A DNA stretch of 33,306 bases. Origin: DATNIB01 sp035604685 (GTDB taxonomy: Bacteria; Actinomycetota; Acidimicrobiia; Acidimicrobiales; RAAP-2). The stretch's first letter is position 1. Each line of letters starts with the position of its first letter. The position numbers were made by a program, and so were the translations under genes. Under the pieces are notes generated by a model. That model was not told the origin of the DNA, did no database searches, and was given only the letters and a program-made list of their open reading frames with translations. The stretch spans positions 1-33,306 of the forward strand of contig DATNIB010000063.1 in the NCBI GenBank assembly GCA_035604685.1. The letters run 5' to 3'. Positions 32,079 to 33,306 of the stretch are shown in pieces.

Positions 32079-32081
32079 GGG

Positions 32082-32117
32082 CGTCAGTTTAGGCTGACGC
32101 GTCAGTGGAAGCTGACG
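32082..32117. promoter_or_regulatory. Two abutting 18-bp palindromes (operator) over the regulator promoter
   Basis: Two copies of CGTCAG-N6-CTGACG follow each other with no gap: CGTCAGTTTAGGCTGACG (32082-32099) and CGTCAGTGGAAGCTGACG (32100-32117). Where they meet they form the 12-bp palindrome CTGACGCGTCAG. The first copy contains the minus-strand -10 TAAACT (32086-32091) of the HTH/sigma-like gene, so a bound protein would block RNA polymerase. The region of 57 bases between this gene and the next holds little else. Confidence 0.7.
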
Positions 32118-32135
32118 ATGGTGCCCGCCGTGGCC

Positions 32136-32357
32136 TCAGGGGTCCTCGGACCGCTCCCCGCCCGAGAGGATGCCGACGGCCCGCTCGACGGCGCGCCGGG
32201 CCCGGGTCACCCGCCGTTCGGTGGCCTCGGCCGAGGCGGCGTCCGGGTCGTCCGGGTCGGCGGCCGCTCGCAGGCGGTCGAGTGCGACATCGGCCAGGGC
32301 CTCGGCGATCGCCGAGAGCTGCTCGGCCAGCTCGGCCAGCTCGTCGTCGGTGCTCAC
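32136..32357 (-). CDS. Small acidic helical protein of unknown function
   Basis: 73 residues from GTG 32357. Almost all Ala, Glu, Asp, Leu and Arg, predicted as two helices: ELAELAEQLSAIAEALADVA (6-25), a DPDDPDAAS break, then a helix with RRVTRARRAVERAVGIL (48-64). No cysteines or membrane segment. It could be a small coiled-coil or adaptor protein. It begins 28 bases after the acyl-CoA synthetase stop, suggesting one transcript with it; I do not recognise the family. Longer frames over this place are shadows. Confidence 0.55.
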   Translation of the reverse strand: MSTDDELAELAEQLSAIAEALADVALDRLRAAADPDDPDAASAEATERRVTRARRAVERAVGILSGGERSEDP

Positions 32358-32385
32358 GGGCGCGCCGGGCTCACGCGCGCCCCGC

Positions 32386-33306
32386 TCACCGGCCGCCAAC
32401 GGCCTTGATCGTCGCCACCTCGAGGTCGCCGTCCGCGTAGCGGGACCGCAGCACCTTCTTGTCGAACTTGCCGACCGAGGTCTTGGGCACGGCGTCGATG
32501 AAGCTCCAGCGCTCCGGGAGCCACCAGCGCGCCACCTTGTCCTCCAAGAAGCTCGCCAGCTCCTGCGCGCTCGACTCGTCCCCCGGTGCGCGCACCACGC
32601 AGACGAGCGGCCGCTCGTCCCAGCGCTCGTCGGGGACCGCGATGACCGCCGCCTCGAACACGCCGGGGTGGGCCATGACAAGGCCCTCGAGCTCGACCGA
32701 GGAGATCCACTCGCCGCCCGACTTGATGACGTCCTTCGTCCGGTCGGTGATCTGCATGAAGCCGAGCGCGTCGATGTTGCCGACGTCGCCCGTGCGGAGC
32801 CAGCCGTCGTGGAACTTGGCCGGGTCGTCGTCCTTGTAGTAGGAGCCGGTGACCCAGGGACCGCGCACCTCGAACTCCCCCACCGACTCGCCGTCGTTCG
32901 GCAGGATCGTGCCGTCGGGTCCGACCACGCGCGCCTCGACCAGCGGGACGATGCGGCCCGCCTTCACGCGGTAGCTCATGGCGTCCTCGGGCACCACGTG
33001 CGCCGGGACCCGGCCCAGGGCGGCCAGCGGGCTCGTCTCGGTCATCCCCCAGCCCTGGACGATGGCCACGCCGAAGCGCTCGTCGAAGGCCTCGATCAGC
33101 GCCTGGGGCACGGCGGATCCGCCGACCGTCACCATCCGCAGCGTGGAGAGGTCGGCCGGGGTCTCCTGGCTCGTGTGCAGCACGTCGTTCCACACCGTCG
33201 GCACGCCGAAGGCGAGCGTCGCCCGCTGCCCGTCGATGATGCGGATGAGGTGGGCGCCCTGCAGGTACTGCTGGGGCATGATCAGGTCCGCGCCCTGCAG
33301 CCAGCC
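32386..33306 (-). CDS. AMP-binding acyl-CoA synthetase, C-terminal part
   Basis: The visible 306 residues are the C-terminal part of a fatty-acid CoA ligase of about 540 residues; the N-terminus lies beyond the right edge, where the frame stays open through LQGADLIMPQQYLQG. It activates a fatty acid as acyl-AMP and then joins it to CoA. Seen in order: FGVPTVWNDVL, VGGSAVPQ, the adenylate-forming motif QGWGMTETSPL, the ATP-binding aspartate in WLRTGDVG, the hinge DRTKDVIKSGGEWISSVELE, and the catalytic lysine region PKTSVGKFDKKVLR. This is the medium/long-chain type seen many times in actinobacteria. Substrate length cannot be told from this part. Confidence 0.92.
   Translation of the reverse strand, partial: GWLQGADLIMPQQYLQGAHLIRIIDGQRATLAFGVPTVWNDVLHTSQETPADLSTLRMVTVGGSAVPQALIEAFDERFGVAIVQGWGMTETSPLAALGRVPAHVVPEDAMSYRVKAGRIVPLVEARVVGPDGTILPNDGESVGEFEVRGPWVTGSYYKDDDPAKFHDGWLRTGDVGNIDALGFMQITDRTKDVIKSGGEWISSVELEGLVMAHPGVFEAAVIAVPDERWDERPLVCVVRAPGDESSAQELASFLEDKVARWWLPERWSFIDAVPKTSVGKFDKKVLRSRYADGDLEVATIKAVGGR

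Overview
The window is very GC-rich DNA packed with genes, with frequent GTG and TTG starts and -10-like TAnnnT boxes. It carries a complete Pup-proteasome system (arc, dop, pup, prcB, prcA, pafA), the F420 enzyme FbiC, a DUF4193 zinc-ribbon protein, and tatA-tatC-helY next to the proteasome genes. Together these point to an actinobacterium. Acidimicrobiia or a related deep branch is my inference, because the pafB-pafC pair expected beside pafA is missing and a signal peptidase gene sits there instead. I see no rRNA, tRNA, CRISPR array, insertion sequence or prophage, so this is a chromosomal core region.

Left part (1-4540). A hypothetical protein cut by the left edge reads rightward. Reading leftward, in transcription order, come a two-domain ThyX-like protein, a structured intergenic region with three hairpins, a very acidic DUF4193 zinc-ribbon protein, a lipid-droplet-type protein with no obvious start codon for its N-terminal part, and a GNAT acetyltransferase.

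Proteasome block (4547-15334, minus strand). In transcription order: arc/mpa (ATPase ring), dop, pup, prcB, prcA, pafA, lepB, tatA, tatC, helY-like helicase. Pup ends in Gln, so Dop must deamidate it before PafA can attach it to substrates. ARC unfolds pupylated proteins into the PrcAB chamber and carries the C-terminal QYL docking tail.

Middle (15335-20161). Divergent from arc is an unusual fusion of DUF1707, four IMGG repeats of LiaF type and a class III nucleotide cyclase. A small ferredoxin with a clear promoter follows. The minus-strand run is a CDF-type membrane protein, a PaaI-like thioesterase, a holin-X-like membrane protein, two small membrane proteins and the tRNA m1A58 methyltransferase TrmI.

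Carbohydrate operon (20263-31550, plus strand). Transketolase, transaldolase, glucose-6-phosphate isomerase, an NAD-type 6-phosphogluconate dehydrogenase, glucose-6-phosphate dehydrogenase, 6-phosphogluconolactonase, FO synthase (fbiC) and a long LOG-family protein. The last five are joined by four successive 4-base GTGA stop/start overlaps. The operon holds the oxidative and most of the non-oxidative pentose phosphate pathway and ties it to synthesis of the F420 deazaflavin.

Right edge (31566-33306, minus strand). An AMP-binding acyl-CoA synthetase (cut by the edge), a 73-residue helical protein, and a regulator combining an N-terminal HTH with a C-terminal stretch strongly resembling sigma-70 region 2. 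Upstream of this regulator lie two abutting 18-bp palindromes, CGTCAG-N6-CTGACG, overlapping its putative -10 box. I consider this regulator and its operator the most promising undescribed element of the window.
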